Assembly (NCBI GenBank): GCA_016177915.1
Contig: JACOUI010000384.1
Span: 1 to 43,866 of the forward strand
Reading direction: 5' to 3'
Source: Planctomycetia bacterium
GTDB lineage: Bacteria > Planctomycetota > Planctomycetia > Pirellulales > S012-138
Length of the DNA: 43,866 bases
Below are positions 1-8,760 of the stretch, piece by piece (the first letter of the stretch is position 1; every line of letters begins with the position of its first letter). The notes below the pieces were generated by a model. It worked only from the letters and a program-made list of their open reading frames with translations, made no database searches and was not told the origin of the DNA. Both the position numbers and the translations under genes were made by a program.

Positions 1-292
1 CGGCCGAGGGCATCCCTCGGTAATAGGCCCGGAACTTATCGCCGTCCTTGAGGATCGTCACGTAGGCGCAGAACAGGCCTTCCCAGGGCCGGTCGAACTT
101 GAAGGCGAGGCCTTCGTCGCGCGGCGTGTGCAGCCGCAGCGAGGCGCCTTGCAGACGTTCGATGAGGAAGTGATCGACAAACAGCTCGCGGCGGGCTCCA
201 AGGTCGATAGGTTCAGCCGCGGGTGCACGATCGACGACGGCCGCCATCCAAATGAGAATGGCAATGCCCAGGAGGTTCTGTAACAGCTTCAT
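1..292 (-). CDS. Secreted planctomycete-type hypothetical protein (N-terminal part; truncated by window edge)
   Basis: Reverse-frame reading from ATG at 292: MKLLQNLLGIAILIWMAAVVDRAPAAEPIDLGARRELFVDHFLIERLQG...FDRPWEGLFCAYVTILKDGDKFRAYYRG; signal peptide then 'LFVDxFLIxxL' style secreted-enzyme start; open to window start. Confidence 0.7.
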   Translation of the reverse strand, partial: MKLLQNLLGIAILIWMAAVVDRAPAAEPIDLGARRELFVDHFLIERLQGASLRLHTPRDEGLAFKFDRPWEGLFCAYVTILKDGDKFRAYYRGMPSA

Positions 293-446
293 GCAAACGC
301 TCCGCAAGCGGTCAGACAGGCCTTGAATTGCATCCACTCGACGCGGGTGCATCACAGGTCCATCACAATTCTGAGCGAGCGGTCGACGCGCGCCAGACTT
401 CGCCGCGTCGCGGAATGGGGAACGTCGCCATGGCCGAGGTTCCTGG

Positions 447-704
447 CTACTCGTCCTGAATTCCATCCCATTGTTGACGATCGACGTCTTCCCACTCGCG
501 ATTGAGGCCGCGCGATTCATCGCGCCGGGCAAGGATGGCGGCCTTAAGTTTCTCAGCGTCGAGTTCCTCCTCGTCTCGCACGGCCAGAACGCGTGCGACG
601 GGCCGCCCGCCCAACTCAAGCACCGAACCGTCGTCGTCGAGCGGCAACGAGAGCACGAATTGCTTGACGTTCTCGTGTTGTGTGTCAAGGCTCACGTGTT
701 TCAC
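447..704 (-). CDS. Small hypothetical protein (GTG start), possibly antitoxin-like
   Basis: 85-aa ORF MKHVSLDTQHENVKQFVLSLPLDDDGSVLELGGRPVARVLA...; soluble composition, no overlap with a better ORF. Confidence 0.55.
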   Translation of the reverse strand: MKHVSLDTQHENVKQFVLSLPLDDDGSVLELGGRPVARVLAVRDEEELDAEKLKAAILARRDESRGLNREWEDVDRQQWDGIQDE

Positions 705-821
705 GGACTATCTCCCAATCGAGGTTCGGCGGCTGCGCTTGGATTCTACCACGGCGGAGGCGTCAGGGCTTGGCGAATTTTGCCGCCATTCGATCCGGCG
801 ACGCTCCGAGTGAGCGAAGCG

Positions 822-1469
822 TCAATTCTGAGAGTCGGCCTTGAGATTCTCTTCCCGTGATCGAGAGCCAGTCGCTGCGGCTCGAATCGAAAGGGCTTGC
901 ACCACGCACGCGCACCAACCGCCCAGGTAAGCGATCATCCACAGCCAGATCGCCTGGCCTATGCTCGTGAACGCGGGGTAGGGCGGCTCGCTGGCGGCCG
1001 GCGGGTTGGCGCTGGCGAGCCCAAGCGCCTGAAGCGCGGAAGCCGTGTTGCTCGTGTCGGCGGGCGCCGTAGCGCTTTTTTTCAGATACAGGTAGCCCCT
1101 GGCCGCCAGGCGATTCTGATAGGCGAGCCATTCCAGCTCCCGCTGGGAGGCCGGCGGGACGTTTCGCTGCGCAAGGGGCCGCTGCACCTTGCCGTACAGC
1201 CAATCGACCGACCAGGTCGTCAGCAGCTTGGGCCGCAGGTCGGAAAACCACGGCGCATACAAAAGCAGCAGATAAACCCAGCCGAAGACGGCAAAGCCAA
1301 CGGCGAACGGCCGCCGAAATACCGCCGCCACGACGCTCGCCGAAAGCGCGATCAGCGTGGCCGTTAGCACGAGGCACTCCCAGGTGCTCGAAGCGCGGGT
1401 CAGCGCCGCGGCGGCCACGCCGGCCAGGAGCAGGACCGTGAGCAGGTGCAACAGGCTGTATTTCAGCAT
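822..1469 (-). CDS. Membrane protein, member 1 of three tandem paralogs
   Basis: Start at MLKYSLLHLLTVLLLAGVAAAALTRASSTWECLVLTATLIALS; shares TM layout and 'GFAVFGWVYLLL' with the two upstream genes. Confidence 0.75.
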   Translation of the reverse strand: MLKYSLLHLLTVLLLAGVAAAALTRASSTWECLVLTATLIALSASVVAAVFRRPFAVGFAVFGWVYLLLLYAPWFSDLRPKLLTTWSVDWLYGKVQRPLAQRNVPPASQRELEWLAYQNRLAARGYLYLKKSATAPADTSNTASALQALGLASANPPAASEPPYPAFTSIGQAIWLWMIAYLGGWCACVVQALSIRAAATGSRSREENLKADSQN

Positions 1470-2092
1470 GGGGGGACCTCTGCCTTGCTTTGCGATTGGC
1501 GGCGGGCGAGCCAGCCGTCGATGCGGCGGATGGACCAGGCTGCGCCGCCGCCGACCAGCCCCAGCACGATCGTCCACAGCGCCTGGCCGATGACAACGAG
1601 CGGCGCCGCCCGCTCGCCGCCGGGCGCGAGTCTCAGCCGGGCGCCGGTGGCAACCAGCTTGCCGTCGGGGCTGAAGGCGAGCGCGCGGGGGCGGCGCACG
1701 CTGGAATCGAGCAGCAAGGTCAGCCTCGCGCTGACGTATTGCGCGCTCGCCAACGTGCGGTCCCTTACCGAAAGGACCAACTCGGCGTCACCGTTTTCCG
1801 GTTTGGCGGCGGTCCCCTGCAGCGCAACCACGGCCCGCGTCGTCGGCAGGCTCGGCTGGCCCTCGCTCAGCGACGACGTGGCCACCAGCAGCAAATAGAG
1901 CCAGGCGAAGACGGCAAAGCCGATGCAAAACGTACGGCGCTGCACGGCCCCGAGCGTTGTCAGAGTGAGAATCGCGATCGTTGCCGTCAGGGCGATTCCC
2001 GCCCAAAGCTGTGACGCCCAAGCAAGCGCCGCCGCGCTGAGCGCAGCGGCGACGGGCACGGCGACGAGCACGACGATCAGCTTTGTGCGCAT
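1463..2092 (-). CDS. Membrane protein, member 2 of three tandem paralogs; contains WD40-like half motif 'RALAFSPDGKLVATGA'
   Basis: 209-aa ORF MRTKLIVVLVAVPVAAALSAAALAWASQLW...GFAVFAWLYLLL...IGQALWTIVLGLVGG; overlaps next gene start by 7 nt. Confidence 0.75.
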   Translation of the reverse strand: MRTKLIVVLVAVPVAAALSAAALAWASQLWAGIALTATIAILTLTTLGAVQRRTFCIGFAVFAWLYLLLVATSSLSEGQPSLPTTRAVVALQGTAAKPENGDAELVLSVRDRTLASAQYVSARLTLLLDSSVRRPRALAFSPDGKLVATGARLRLAPGGERAAPLVVIGQALWTIVLGLVGGGAAWSIRRIDGWLARRQSQSKAEVPPC

Positions 2093-2096
2093 GGCG

Positions 2097-2717
2097 TCAC
2101 CCCGTTTTCGCAGCCGCCGGCTCGGCCGAGTCGCTCGCCTTCACGCCCGGCGGCTGCGACTCAGCGGAGCGGTTGCGCCCCGCCGCCGCAAACAGCCCGC
2201 TTCCTGCCCAGCCGCCGACGAGCGCCCACAAAAACACCCACAGCGACTGGCCGATGCGCAGGAAGCGCTGCTGGGCCGCGCCGGGCGTGCCTGCGGTGAG
2301 TTGTTGTCCGGTCCTCACGTCCCACACTTGGACGGTGGCGCTGTCGCTGGCGTCGAGCCAGAATTCCGCCGGCTGCTCGCCTTCCGCCGGTTTGAGCTCT
2401 GGCACGAGATTCTTGGCGGCCAGCTTCGCGCCCACCCATTTCAGCGAGCGCGTGGTGAGCAGTTCTTCGCCGACCGTCGCGGCGAACGGCCCGGAGACGA
2501 GCAAAAAGTACGTCGCCCCGAAGACGGCAAACCCCGTGAAAAACGCACGGCGCGGCCCGCTGCTCACGAGCGCCGCCACAATCGCCACCATCAGCGCTAG
2601 CAACATGGCCGTGTAGAGCGACGTGGCCCACAGCTCGGTGGGGTGCGTGATCGCGGCCGCAGCCACGGCGGCAAAGAAGGTCAAAAGCAAGAGGTGGACG
2701 AGCGTGAATTTGAGCAT
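2097..2717 (-). CDS. Membrane protein, member 3 of three tandem paralogs; contains WD40-like half motif 'ATVQVWDVRTGQQL'
   Basis: 206-aa ORF MLKFTLVHLLLLTFFAAVAAAAITHPTELWATSLYTAMLLALM...GFAVFGATYFLLV...IGQSLWVFLWALVGG. Confidence 0.75.
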   Translation of the reverse strand: MLKFTLVHLLLLTFFAAVAAAAITHPTELWATSLYTAMLLALMVAIVAALVSSGPRRAFFTGFAVFGATYFLLVSGPFAATVGEELLTTRSLKWVGAKLAAKNLVPELKPAEGEQPAEFWLDASDSATVQVWDVRTGQQLTAGTPGAAQQRFLRIGQSLWVFLWALVGGWAGSGLFAAAGRNRSAESQPPGVKASDSAEPAAAKTG

Positions 2718-2955
2718 GGCGGCCAGCCGAGAGCGGAGGGACGCGTGGATTAGCTCCCTCGTTAAGTCGCCGGCAAGCCGTCATTGTACCGCCACATTCG
2801 CCGCCCCAGCAGCGCCGCGAGCGGAATCTCGCTGAACCGCGCGCTGGCCGCGGCTGTCCTTTCCGCAATATCGGCCGCAGGCTAAGATTTCTCGTCCCAC
2901 GCGCGTTTTCCGCCAAAGGCCCGGCGCGCTAGGTCTCCCTCCACGCCCGCCCTCC

Positions 2956-5757
2956 ATGAAAACCGACGAACTCCGCGAAAAATACCTGACCTTTTTCGAG
3001 ACCAAGGGCTGCGTCCGCCGGCCCAGCGACGTGCTCGTCCCCACCTGGGACCCGTCGGTGCTCTTCACGCCGGCCGGCATGAACCAGTTCAAGGACCATT
3101 TTCTCGGCCGCTGCAAATTGGAGTTCAAGCGGGCCACGACCTGCCAGAAGTGCCTCCGCACGAGCGACATCGAAAACGTCGGCCGCACGCCCTACCACCA
3201 CACGTTCTTCGAGATGCTGGGCAACTTCAGCTTCGGCGACTACTTCAAGCGCGAGGCGATCATCTGGGCCTGGGAGTTTTTGACCAGCAAGAAGTGGCTG
3301 GGGATCGATTCCAAGCGGCTGACGGCGTCCGTTTATCTCGATGACGACGAAGCGGCGGGCATCTGGGAGAAGGAAGTCGGACTGCCTACGTCAAAGGTCG
3401 CGCGGACGGGCGAGGACGACAACTTCTGGCCGGCCGGGGCGCCCAGCAAGGGACCCGACGGCGTCTGCGGCCCGTGCAGCGAAATCTTTTTTCACCCGGA
3501 TAGCGGCAAGGAAGTCGAAATCTGGAACCTCGTCTTCACGCAATTCAACCGCTCCGGCCCGCCGCCGAACAATCTCTCGCCGCTCCCCAGCAAGAATATC
3601 GACACCGGCATGGGCCTGGAGCGGACGGCCGCCACGCTGCAAGGCGTCGAGTCGAACTTCCACATCGACATCCTGCTGCCGATCGTCAAGGCCGCGGCCG
3701 AGGTCTGCGGAAAAACTTACGACCCGGCCTCGGACGACGGCCGGCGGCTGCGGCGGATCACCGACCACGTTCGGGCGAGCACCTTCGCGGTCCACGAGAA
3801 CGTTTATCCCGGCCCGAACGCCGAAAAATACGTCATCCGGCGTTTGATCCGCCGGGCGGTGCTCGACGGGCACCAGATGGGGATGCGCGAGCCGTTCCTC
3901 TATCGGCTCGTGCCGGTCGTGGTGCAGATGATGAAGTCGCCCTATCCGGAGCTGGTCGAGACGGCCGAGCGCGTGGGCAAGGTGATCCGGCAAGAGGAAG
4001 GGCGCTTTCTGGAGACGGTCGAGTCGGGCCTGGAACGGATCGAGCGGATCTTCGCCGACACGACGCGCCGCGGCACGCGCACGATTGCCGGCGACGACGT
4101 GTTCTTCATGTACGACACGCACGGTTTCCCGCCGGAGCTGTTTGAACAACTCGCCGGGGAGCGCGGGTTCCAGTTCGATTGGGAGGGTTACAAGAAGCTC
4201 AAGGAAGCCGCCGCGGGCACGGAAGGCCCGGTCGATATCTTCAAAAAAGGCCCGCTCGACGAGCTGAAGCAGAAGGTCAAGTCGTCGGAGTTCCTGGGGT
4301 ACACGACGACGGCCGCGCAGGGGCGCGTCGTGGGCATTATCGCCGGCGATGCGCTTCGTGAGTCGCTCTCGTCCGGCGGAAAAGAGCCGGCGACGGTCGT
4401 CCTCGATCGCACGCCCTTCTATGGCGAGGCGGGCGGGCAGGTGGGCGACATCGGCGAATTGGTCGCCGCGGGCGTGCGCTTCGAAGTGACCGACACGCAG
4501 AAAGACGGCGACCTGATTCTGCACGTTGGCCAGCTTCGGCGGGGCGAACTGCGCACGGGGATGACCGTCGAGGCCAAGGTCGATGGAAAGCGGCGGCAGG
4601 CCATTCGCCGCGCCCACTCGGCCACGCACATCCTGCACTACGCGCTGCAAAAGCACTTGGGCAAGCACGCCCAGCAGCAAGGCTCGAAGGTCGATGACGA
4701 CTGGCTGCGATTCGACTTCACGAACCTCGAGCCGGTGGGCGGCGAGCGGCTGACGCAGATCGCCCGCGAGGTCGAGGGCAAGGTGGCCGCTTCGGAGCCG
4801 GTAAGCTGGAAGACCGTCTCTTTGGCCGAGGCGCGGGTCGCCGGGGCCATGATGCTGTTTGGTGAAAAATACCCCGACCCCTGCCGGATGGTCTCGATGG
4901 GCGACTTCAGCCGCGAGCTGTGCGGCGGGACGCACCTGGACAACACGTCCGAGGTCGGGCCGTTCGAACTCGTCGGCGAAGAGGCGGTTTCGGCCGGCGT
5001 GCGGCGCGTGGTCGCGCTCACGGGCGAAAAGGCGAAAGAGCATTCGGCCAAGGTGACGTCGACCCTCGAGGAAACGGCGAAGCTGCTTTCGGCGCCGGTT
5101 CAGGAAGTGCCGTCTCGCGTTTCGCTGCTGACCAAGGAGCTGCGCGAGCTGAAGAAACAGCTTTCCGGCGGCGGGAAAGGGCAGCCGCCGGCGCCGCCCG
5201 CGAAAACACAGGCGGCGCCCACGGCCGCGCTGGATCGGGCGACGGCGAAAAACCTACTCGATCAGGCGGCGCGGGAGCTGAACGTCGGCATGTTTGATGT
5301 GCCCGCGCGCGTCTCAGCCATGTTGCGCGACATCGACCAGCTTCGGCGGCAAGTTTCGGAGGCGGCCGCGGCCCCGGCGGCGGAGCTTTCGGCCGACGAC
5401 CTGTTGGCCGGCGCGTTCGACGTGGGCGGCGCGAAGGTCGTCGTGGCCGAGGCGAAGGGCGCCAATCCCAACGTCATGCGGCAGCTCATCGACCAGGTGC
5501 GGAAGAAGGTCTCGCCGTCGGCGGTCCTGCTGGCCAGCGCCCAGGGCGACAAGGCGCTGCTTGTGGCGGGACTCAGCCGGGAGCTTGTCGCCAAGGGCGC
5601 CGACGCGGGCCGCTGGCTGAAGGAAACTGCGCCGGTCGTCGGCGGCAGCGGCGGCGGCAAGCCCGACCTGGCCCAAGCCGGCGGGAAAGAGCCGGCGAAG
5701 CTGCCCGAGGCGCTGGCGAAGGCGCGGGAGGTGATTCGGGAGATGCTGGCGGGGTAG
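2956..5757 (+). CDS. alaS: Alanyl-tRNA synthetase
   Basis: 933 aa; MKTDELREKYLTFFETKGCVRRPSDVLVPTWDPSVLFTPAGMNQFKDHFLG; HSATHILHYAL and CGGTH metal-binding motifs; C-terminal C-Ala region. Confidence 0.98.
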   Translation: MKTDELREKYLTFFETKGCVRRPSDVLVPTWDPSVLFTPAGMNQFKDHFLGRCKLEFKRATTCQKCLRTSDIENVGRTPYHHTFFEMLGNFSFGDYFKREAIIWAWEFLTSKKWLGIDSKRLTASVYLDDDEAAGIWEKEVGLPTSKVARTGEDDNFWPAGAPSKGPDGVCGPCSEIFFHPDSGKEVEIWNLVFTQFNRSGPPPNNLSPLPSKNIDTGMGLERTAATLQGVESNFHIDILLPIVKAAAEVCGKTYDPASDDGRRLRRITDHVRASTFAVHENVYPGPNAEKYVIRRLIRRAVLDGHQMGMREPFLYRLVPVVVQMMKSPYPELVETAERVGKVIRQEEGRFLETVESGLERIERIFADTTRRGTRTIAGDDVFFMYDTHGFPPELFEQLAGERGFQFDWEGYKKLKEAAAGTEGPVDIFKKGPLDELKQKVKSSEFLGYTTTAAQGRVVGIIAGDALRESLSSGGKEPATVVLDRTPFYGEAGGQVGDIGELVAAGVRFEVTDTQKDGDLILHVGQLRRGELRTGMTVEAKVDGKRRQAIRRAHSATHILHYALQKHLGKHAQQQGSKVDDDWLRFDFTNLEPVGGERLTQIAREVEGKVAASEPVSWKTVSLAEARVAGAMMLFGEKYPDPCRMVSMGDFSRELCGGTHLDNTSEVGPFELVGEEAVSAGVRRVVALTGEKAKEHSAKVTSTLEETAKLLSAPVQEVPSRVSLLTKELRELKKQLSGGGKGQPPAPPAKTQAAPTAALDRATAKNLLDQAARELNVGMFDVPARVSAMLRDIDQLRRQVSEAAAAPAAELSADDLLAGAFDVGGAKVVVAEAKGANPNVMRQLIDQVRKKVSPSAVLLASAQGDKALLVAGLSRELVAKGADAGRWLKETAPVVGGSGGGKPDLAQAGGKEPAKLPEALAKAREVIREMLAG

Positions 5758-5792
5758 CTGCTTTCAGCCGCGAAGCGGGCGGCATAGTGTCG

Positions 5793-5812
5793 CCGTGGGC
5801 GCGAGCCCACGG
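5793..5812. repeat. REP-like palindrome CCGTGGGC-GCGA-GCCCACGG between convergent alaS and thiL
   Basis: Perfect 8-bp stem, 4-nt loop. Confidence 0.6.
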
Positions 5813-5861
5813 AACGCCGCGCACCCCGAAATGGGGTTTTCCGTTTCGATTCTTCTGGTCG

Positions 5862-6788
5862 TCACTGCTGGCGGTGTAAATACCCGCGTGGCTCCAGCGG
5901 CTTGCGCTGGCCTGGCTCGTCGATTTGCCAAAGCCCGCGCTCGGCGACAAACTGCCCGATGTCCGTGAATCGCACGGGAAGCGGTTGATCGCGCACGAGC
6001 CGCGAAGCATCGTCGGGGGGAACGGCCAGAAGCAACTCGAAGTCCTCGCCGTCGGAGAGCGCGTGATCGAGCGGGGTTGAGCCGTCGTTGAGCTGCCCGG
6101 CAAGGCGCCGGGCGTCGTCGGAGATTGGCACCTTCGCCGTCTCGACGACCGCGCCGCAGCCGCTCTCGGCGCAGATACGCGACAGATCGAGCGCCAGGCC
6201 GTCGCTGATGTCGATCCCCGCGTGAAGCGCGTATTTCTCGTGCAGCAGCAGCGCCTCGTTCACGCGCGGCTCAAAGTCGAGGTGTTTCGCAAGGATGCTC
6301 CCGCCTAATTCGCCGGTGACGAGAATTCGGTCGCCCGGCCGGGCGCCGCTGCGCTTAAGCGGGCCGCGCGGGCCCGGCTCGCCGAGGACCGTGATGCTGA
6401 CGGCCAGCGGGTTGTCCCAGGTATTCACGTCGCCGCCGGCGATCGCCACGCAATACTTTTCGGCCAGCGGCAACATTCCTTCGTACAGCTTTTTTGCCAG
6501 CTCGAGCGCGCCCCGGCGCGGCAAGAGCAGCGCCACGACCGCCGCCAGCGGCCGGCCCGCCATGGCCGCGATATCGCTCAGGTTGACGGCCAGCGCCTTG
6601 CGGCCGGCCCGGGCGGCATCGATTTTTGTCAGGTCGAAATCGACGCCGTCGCAAACGAGGTCCACCGTGACGAGGCAGCCGCGACTCCCGGCCATGTCCA
6701 GGAGCGCCGCGTCGTCGCCGGGGCCCAAGAGCAATCTCGGGTGAGCCGGCAGGCGATGGCGGAGCCATTCGATGAACTGGAGTTCCAT
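5862..6788 (-). CDS. thiL: Thiamine-monophosphate kinase
   Basis: MELQFIEWLRHRLPAHPRLLLGPGDDAALL...VTVDLVCDGVDFD...ALAVNLSDIAAMAGRPLAAVVALLLP...AGGDVNTW...GIDISDGLALDLSRIC...HALSDGEDFELLLAV; ORF-track start at 7247 rejected as an extension. Confidence 0.93.
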   Translation of the reverse strand: MELQFIEWLRHRLPAHPRLLLGPGDDAALLDMAGSRGCLVTVDLVCDGVDFDLTKIDAARAGRKALAVNLSDIAAMAGRPLAAVVALLLPRRGALELAKKLYEGMLPLAEKYCVAIAGGDVNTWDNPLAVSITVLGEPGPRGPLKRSGARPGDRILVTGELGGSILAKHLDFEPRVNEALLLHEKYALHAGIDISDGLALDLSRICAESGCGAVVETAKVPISDDARRLAGQLNDGSTPLDHALSDGEDFELLLAVPPDDASRLVRDQPLPVRFTDIGQFVAERGLWQIDEPGQRKPLEPRGYLHRQQ

Positions 6789-6933
6789 GGGGGCCGGCGG
6801 GCGTGAAATTCTGGGGCGCTGCGGGCATTGACATGCTGCCGACATCGACCATTCTAGGGCGTGGCTGGACCGGCCGCGAGTCGGCGTTCTCGCCACACAT
6901 TCATTCATCCAACGGTTCGACGCGGACACTGTC

Positions 6934-7242
6934 ATGCCGAAGACTGTCATCAACGACAAGGTACTTTGCCGCACGCCCACTCCCGGCAAGAAGCCGACGC
7001 GGATCGACCGCTGGAAATTCGACGCCGTGCGCAAGGCGATCCTGAGGATTGTCCCCAAGCAGGGAAGAGGCGTGCTGTTCATGGAGCTGCCAAAGCTCGT
7101 CAAGGCAAAGGTCTCGGCAAAGGAGCGAGCGAAGCTGGGAAACTTTTCCTGGTACACGACGTCCGTCAAGCTGGAAATGGAGGTCCGCGGCGAGCTGCGC
7201 CGCGTGCCCGATGCGCAGCCCCAGCGGCTGCTCCGCGCCTGA
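6934..7242 (+). CDS. Small conserved hypothetical protein (possibly DUF6958-like)
   Basis: 102-aa ORF MPKTVINDKVLCRTPTPGKKPTRIDRWKFDAVRKAILRIVP...; family name from memory only. Confidence 0.65.
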   Translation: MPKTVINDKVLCRTPTPGKKPTRIDRWKFDAVRKAILRIVPKQGRGVLFMELPKLVKAKVSAKERAKLGNFSWYTTSVKLEMEVRGELRRVPDAQPQRLLRA

Positions 7243-7287
7243 TTCACTGGGATTCATCGCAGGCCAACCGGCAAGTACAATGCTTTC

Positions 7288-7397
7288 GTTTGTAGTGACC
7301 GCATTCATGCGGTCGGAGGCGCGCGGCGGCGTCACTGGGCGCGGCCGCGCAGATCAGGCACTTCGGGCCGGACCCGATGAATCGGGTCACTACAAAC
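7288..7397. repeat. REPIN-like pair: GTTTGTAGTGACCGCATTCATGCGGTC ... GACCCGATGAATCGGGTCACTACAAAC
   Basis: Two 27-nt inverted units (7288-7314; 7371-7397) with compensatory stem changes. Confidence 0.85.
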
Positions 7398-7436
7398 GGT
7401 TCGCGGCGCTTTCATTCGAGACATTCTGAGGTATTC

Positions 7437-8630
7437 ATGCACCGAGTGACATCATTGATTCGTCTCACGTTGCCGGCCGCGATCCTGATCGCACTCTCGA
7501 CGAACACCGGCGCGGCCGAAGATCTCTCCTCCGCCTTGAAAACCATCAAGGCCGTCGCCGCCGAAGGGGCGGGCAACGAACAGGCCCAGGCGGCCTGGAA
7601 GACGCTGGCCAAGGCCGAAGCCGCGCAGATTCCCGTTCTGCTGGCCGCGCTCGAAGACGCCAACCCGCTAGCCGCCAATTACATCCGCGCCGCGATCGAC
7701 GCCGTGGCCGAGCGGCAGTTGCAATCGGGCAAGCCGCTTCCGGCCGACGCGCTGGAGAAGTTCGCACTCGACACGAAAAGGAATGCCAGGGCGCGGCGGC
7801 TGGCCTACGAATGGCTGACGCGGGTTGACAAGACCGCCGCCGAGCGGCTCGTGCCGAAGTTTGCCGACGACCCGGCCGTCGAGTTCCGCCGCGACGCCGT
7901 CGCCCAATTGCTGGATGCGGCGGCCAAGATCGATTCATCGGACAAGGACACGGCGATCGACGCCTATCGCCAGGCCTTGGCCGCCGCCCGCGACCGCGAC
8001 CAGGTCGACAAGGCCGCCGCCGCCCTCTCCAAGCTCGGGCAGACGGTGGACCTGCCGGCGCATTTCGGCTTCATCCAGCACTGGAAAGTGATTGGCCCCT
8101 TCGACAACCACGAGGAGCGGGGCTACCCGATCGCCTATCCGCCGGAGAAGTCCATCGATTTCGATGCGAGTTACGACGACAAGACGGAGAAAGTGAAGTG
8201 GATGGACTTCGCCACTGCCGACAACTACGGCAACGTCGATTTGAACAAGGCGCTTGGCAAAACCCTGGGCGCCGTCGGCTACGCGGCCGTGGAGTTCGAA
8301 TCGGACCGAGACCGCGACGTCGAGCTGCGATTGGGCACGCGCTGCGCCTGGAAAATGTTCGTCAACGGCCAGCTTGCCGGCGCGTACGACTCCTACAACC
8401 CCAGCACGCTGCTGGACCAGCACATTGTGAAAGCGAAGCTGAAGAAGGGGAACAACGTGATCCTCGTCAAGTGCTGCCAAAACGAGCAAACGGTGCCCTG
8501 GGCGCAGCTCTGGCACTTCCAGCTCCGCGTGTGCGATGTCGCCGGCACGGCCGTGCTGGCCGCCAACCGCCCGCCGCGTCCCGCGGCGGAAGCGGACGCC
8601 GCAGCCGCCGCGCCCAGGAACTCCAAGTAA
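7437..8630 (+). CDS. Secreted hypothetical protein with helical-repeat N-terminus and PA14/carbohydrate-binding-like C-terminus
   Basis: Signal peptide MHRVTSLIRLTLPAAILIALSTNTGAAE; HEAT-like helical region; 'WKVIGPFDNHEERGY...VNGQLAGAYDSY'. Confidence 0.8.
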   Translation: MHRVTSLIRLTLPAAILIALSTNTGAAEDLSSALKTIKAVAAEGAGNEQAQAAWKTLAKAEAAQIPVLLAALEDANPLAANYIRAAIDAVAERQLQSGKPLPADALEKFALDTKRNARARRLAYEWLTRVDKTAAERLVPKFADDPAVEFRRDAVAQLLDAAAKIDSSDKDTAIDAYRQALAAARDRDQVDKAAAALSKLGQTVDLPAHFGFIQHWKVIGPFDNHEERGYPIAYPPEKSIDFDASYDDKTEKVKWMDFATADNYGNVDLNKALGKTLGAVGYAAVEFESDRDRDVELRLGTRCAWKMFVNGQLAGAYDSYNPSTLLDQHIVKAKLKKGNNVILVKCCQNEQTVPWAQLWHFQLRVCDVAGTAVLAANRPPRPAAEADAAAAAPRNSK

Positions 8631-8664
8631 GGGTCGAGCGAGAAATAACTTCCCGAATCGTCGC

Positions 8665-8704
8665 CTTTCGCTCCGCGAAAGGGCGTTCTTTCGCGGAGCG
8701 AAAG
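8665..8704. repeat. Perfect 17-bp inverted repeat CTTTCGCTCCGCGAAAG / CTTTCGCGGAGCGAAAG
   Basis: Arms 8665-8681 and 8688-8704; each arm is also self-palindromic. Confidence 0.8.
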
Positions 8705-8760
8705 ACGACATTGTTTTTCGTTCGACTCTGAGACACTACCCCTTGCAGACGAAGCTCACC

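Noticed and set aside
3391-5043. 550-aa ORF antisense to alaS
   Set aside because: Shadow ORF; alaS is unambiguous on the other strand.
5824-5840. CCCC-GAAAT-GGGG-TTTT as alaS/thiL terminator
   Set aside because: Only a 4-bp stem; too weak to call without transcript-end data.
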